Assembly: GCF_001953355.1 (NCBI RefSeq)
Contig: NZ_MPIY01000001.1
Span: forward strand, 248,001 to 312,000
Length of the DNA: 64,000 nt
Reading direction: 5' to 3'
Source of the DNA: Polynucleobacter sphagniphilus
GTDB lineage: Bacteria > Pseudomonadota > Gammaproteobacteria > Burkholderiales > Burkholderiaceae
The notes under the pieces are model-generated. The model saw only the letters and a list, made by a program, of their open reading frames with translations, was not told the origin of the DNA and made no database searches. The position numbers and the translations under genes are program-made. Of the stretch, positions 62,610 through 64,000 are shown in pieces. Position 1 is the stretch's first letter; each line of letters begins with the position of its first letter.

Positions 62610-63593
62610 CTATATTTCAGTAGGGCTTTCAGTACGAATAAGGCCATCGGATTTTTCCAAGTCCGATGGTTTTTTTATCGGCGCATCATTACGAACTAAT
62701 AACCACATGGCACCGATTACCAATCCCATGCCTGCAATTTGCATCATCGTGACGGGCTCATTGAGAAAAGCGTAACCCATAAAGATCGTTGATACGGGAC
62801 CTAAGATGCTCGCTTGAGAAACTAGCGGAGAGCCGATACGGTTAATTGCAACCATAATCATCAACATGGGGATGACGGTGCAAAAGCTGGCGTTTAAAAG
62901 ACTTAGTCCATAAATAGGCGGGCTTTGTTCAAAAACTGAATGGGGATTTTGAATCAAAATTTGTACCGTGCTTAATATTGCAGACGCACTGCTGGCGAGT
63001 ACGACTAGACGAACACTTCCTACGCGCTTCACCATCTCCCCAGAGCCAATCAGGTATGCAGCATAGGCACAGGCTGCTCCAAATACAAGAAACATGCCCA
63101 ACCAGGCATTGGCACCAGTTGAGCTAGCATCTTGAATAAAAACAACCATGACGCCTAAATATCCGAGAACTAATGCATACCATTGCAGTTTGGTAATTTG
63201 TTTGGACAAAACAAAATAAGAGATCAGCAATACAACGGTGGGTGTTAAGTAAAGGACAATTCTCTCTAGGCCAACTGAAATATATTGCAGCCCCAAAAAA
63301 TCCAGATAGCTTGAAAGGAAGTAGCCTAAAAAGCCTAAGACAACAATTTTACCCAAGTCCATGCGAGATAAAGGGTTCATTACTTGTTTGCGTGCTTGCC
63401 ACCAGTAAATTGCCCAAAACATCGGCAAGGCCATGAGCATTCGCAATGCTAGAAGTGTGGCTGCATCAGTGCCATAGCCAAAAGCGAGCTTGACCAGAAT
63501 GGCTTTGCCAGAAAATAGAATGGATCCCATTCCGGCCATCAAAATGCCAAGCAGATAGCGACGGTGATGGATTGCTAGACTAGGAGATTGCAT
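62610..63593 (-). CDS. EamA/DMT family transporter
   Basis: A 327-residue membrane protein with ten predicted segments. GSILFSGKAILVKLAFGYGTD near residue 18 and DFLGLQYISVGLERIVLYLTPT near 97 are EamA-type patterns. Probably an exporter of small molecules; the substrate is unknown. Its start is 5 nt from the end of the nnrD-like gene, suggesting co-transcription. Its C-terminal coding region holds the terminator of the opposite gene. Confidence 0.88.
   Translation of the reverse strand: MQSPSLAIHHRRYLLGILMAGMGSILFSGKAILVKLAFGYGTDAATLLALRMLMALPMFWAIYWWQARKQVMNPLSRMDLGKIVVLGFLGYFLSSYLDFLGLQYISVGLERIVLYLTPTVVLLISYFVLSKQITKLQWYALVLGYLGVMVVFIQDASSTGANAWLGMFLVFGAACAYAAYLIGSGEMVKRVGSVRLVVLASSASAILSTVQILIQNPHSVFEQSPPIYGLSLLNASFCTVIPMLMIMVAINRIGSPLVSQASILGPVSTIFMGYAFLNEPVTMMQIAGMGLVIGAMWLLVRNDAPIKKPSDLEKSDGLIRTESPTEI
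62644..62676 (+). terminator. Rho-independent terminator for the Ala/Lys-rich gene, inside the opposite coding sequence
   Basis: CCATCGGA (62644-62651) and TCCGATGG (62662-62669) form an 8-bp stem followed by seven T. The terminator lies 74 nt past the stop of the plus-strand gene and inside the 3' end of the convergent transporter gene. Confidence 0.75.
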
Positions 63594-63598
63594 GCGAT

Positions 63599-64000
63599 TT
63601 ATATCAGTCTATTTAATAAATTTCTCATCTCTAGGATGACTTCGGTAGGGGTTAGACCAATGGGTCCAATATGTCTTGCGACTAGGGAGTCAGCCGCGCT
63701 AGCGTGAAGCTGAACGGCAATACCCGTTGCCTCCCATAGGTCAAGGTGATGCTCAATGCCTTGTGCAGCTATCGCTGCGATCGCGCCAGTTAGCACATCG
63801 CCCATTCCGCCGGTACCCATCCCGGGATTCCCTTGCTGACAGACTAATGGCGGATGATTGCTTGAGCCAACCAAGGTATGATGACCCTTTAGCACAACGA
63901 TGGAATTGGTGAGTTTAATTAATTCGTTTATAGCATGGATACGATCAGCCTGAATAGCTTGAGTTGAAAGTTGCAAAATCCGCGCAGCTTCACCAGGGTG
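63599..64000 (-). CDS. nnrD: NAD(P)H-hydrate dehydratase, partial (5' end outside window)
   Basis: The frame enters from the window edge at a codon boundary (HPGEAARIL) and runs 133 residues to its stop. It shows the C-terminal ADP-dependent dehydratase motifs: VLKGHHTLVG and NPGMGTGGMGDVLTGAIAAIAAQG, with the catalytic aspartate in GMGDVL. The enzyme repairs hydrated NAD(P)H; in many bacteria the domain is fused after an epimerase domain (Nnr), which cannot be judged here. The EamA gene follows 5 nt after its stop. Confidence 0.92.
   Translation of the reverse strand, partial: HPGEAARILQLSTQAIQADRIHAINELIKLTNSIVVLKGHHTLVGSSNHPPLVCQQGNPGMGTGGMGDVLTGAIAAIAAQGIEHHLDLWEATGIAVQLHASAADSLVARHIGPIGLTPTEVILEMRNLLNRLI

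Overview
The window looks like chromosome from a small-genome betaproteobacterium of the Burkholderiaceae, most likely Polynucleobacter or a close relative. The reasons are the modest G+C content, very tight gene packing, a QueE with the CX14CX2C variant motif, a membrane-bound formate dehydrogenase locus with DUF3305/DUF3306 genes, and many betaproteobacterial-type housekeeping genes. This is judged from protein features, not from a database search. I see no rRNA, tRNA, insertion sequence, prophage or CRISPR array. No stretch over 300 bases lacks a gene; the largest gaps (about 100 to 145 bases) are promoter or terminator regions. Both edge genes are cut by the window.

Layout. 1-3143 (minus): a three-gene unit of circularly permuted ATP-grasp, alpha-E and transglutaminase-like proteins, with a perfect 10+1+10 palindrome in front of it. 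3233-7609: smpB, the ratA/rnfH pair and guaB-guaA. 7633-11778: a DUF455 ferritin-like protein overlapping a B12-type radical SAM protein, then two tandem paralogous envelope proteins. 11827-14374: queE, queD, tadA and an LD-carboxypeptidase. 14387-19921 (minus): rlmJ and an envelope/lipid group (PAP2 phosphatase, GT9, flippase-like UPF0104, GT39). 20003-24529: DUF3047 protein, copper ATPase and chaperone, Mrp/ApbC. 24536-34009: a complete formate dehydrogenase locus (DUF3305, DUF3306, polyferredoxin, TorD-like chaperone, small Tat protein, catalytic subunit, Fe-S subunit, lipoprotein, cytochrome b subunit, small periplasmic protein). It faces a tungstate/molybdate-type ABC permease and ATPase that lack a neighbouring binding protein. 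35454-38385: Bfd-like ferredoxin, EEP nuclease-like protein, cardiolipin synthase, YqaA-like protein.

38392-49965 is the most distinctive accessory region. A minus-strand unit carries a TetR regulator, VOC protein, FAD monooxygenase and a LivKHMGF-type transporter. Divergent from it is a plus-strand unit with a CoxG-like protein and a three-subunit molybdenum hydroxylase (CoxM/S/L-like, but without the CO dehydrogenase active-site loop). It reads as an uptake-plus-hydroxylation pathway for an unidentified, probably (hetero)aromatic, compound. Two related near-palindromes, one on the divergent promoter and one before the transporter gene, are candidate TetR sites.

50084-56999 holds 3-hydroxybutyrate dehydrogenase and an oxidative-stress group: Fe-SOD, a PuuD-like membrane protein, rubredoxin reductase, rubredoxin and a rubrerythrin lacking its rubredoxin domain. 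Divergent from these is an OxyR with the classic cysteine pair, followed by an old-yellow-enzyme reductase and cytochrome b561. 57060-64000 has a hypothetical gene, a DUF4239-like membrane protein with no normal start codon, an FMN-dependent hydroxyacid dehydrogenase, two EamA transporters, a class V aminotransferase, a nitrobindin-like protein, an exported Ala/Lys-rich protein resembling acid-shock proteins, and the end of an NAD(P)H-hydrate dehydratase gene.
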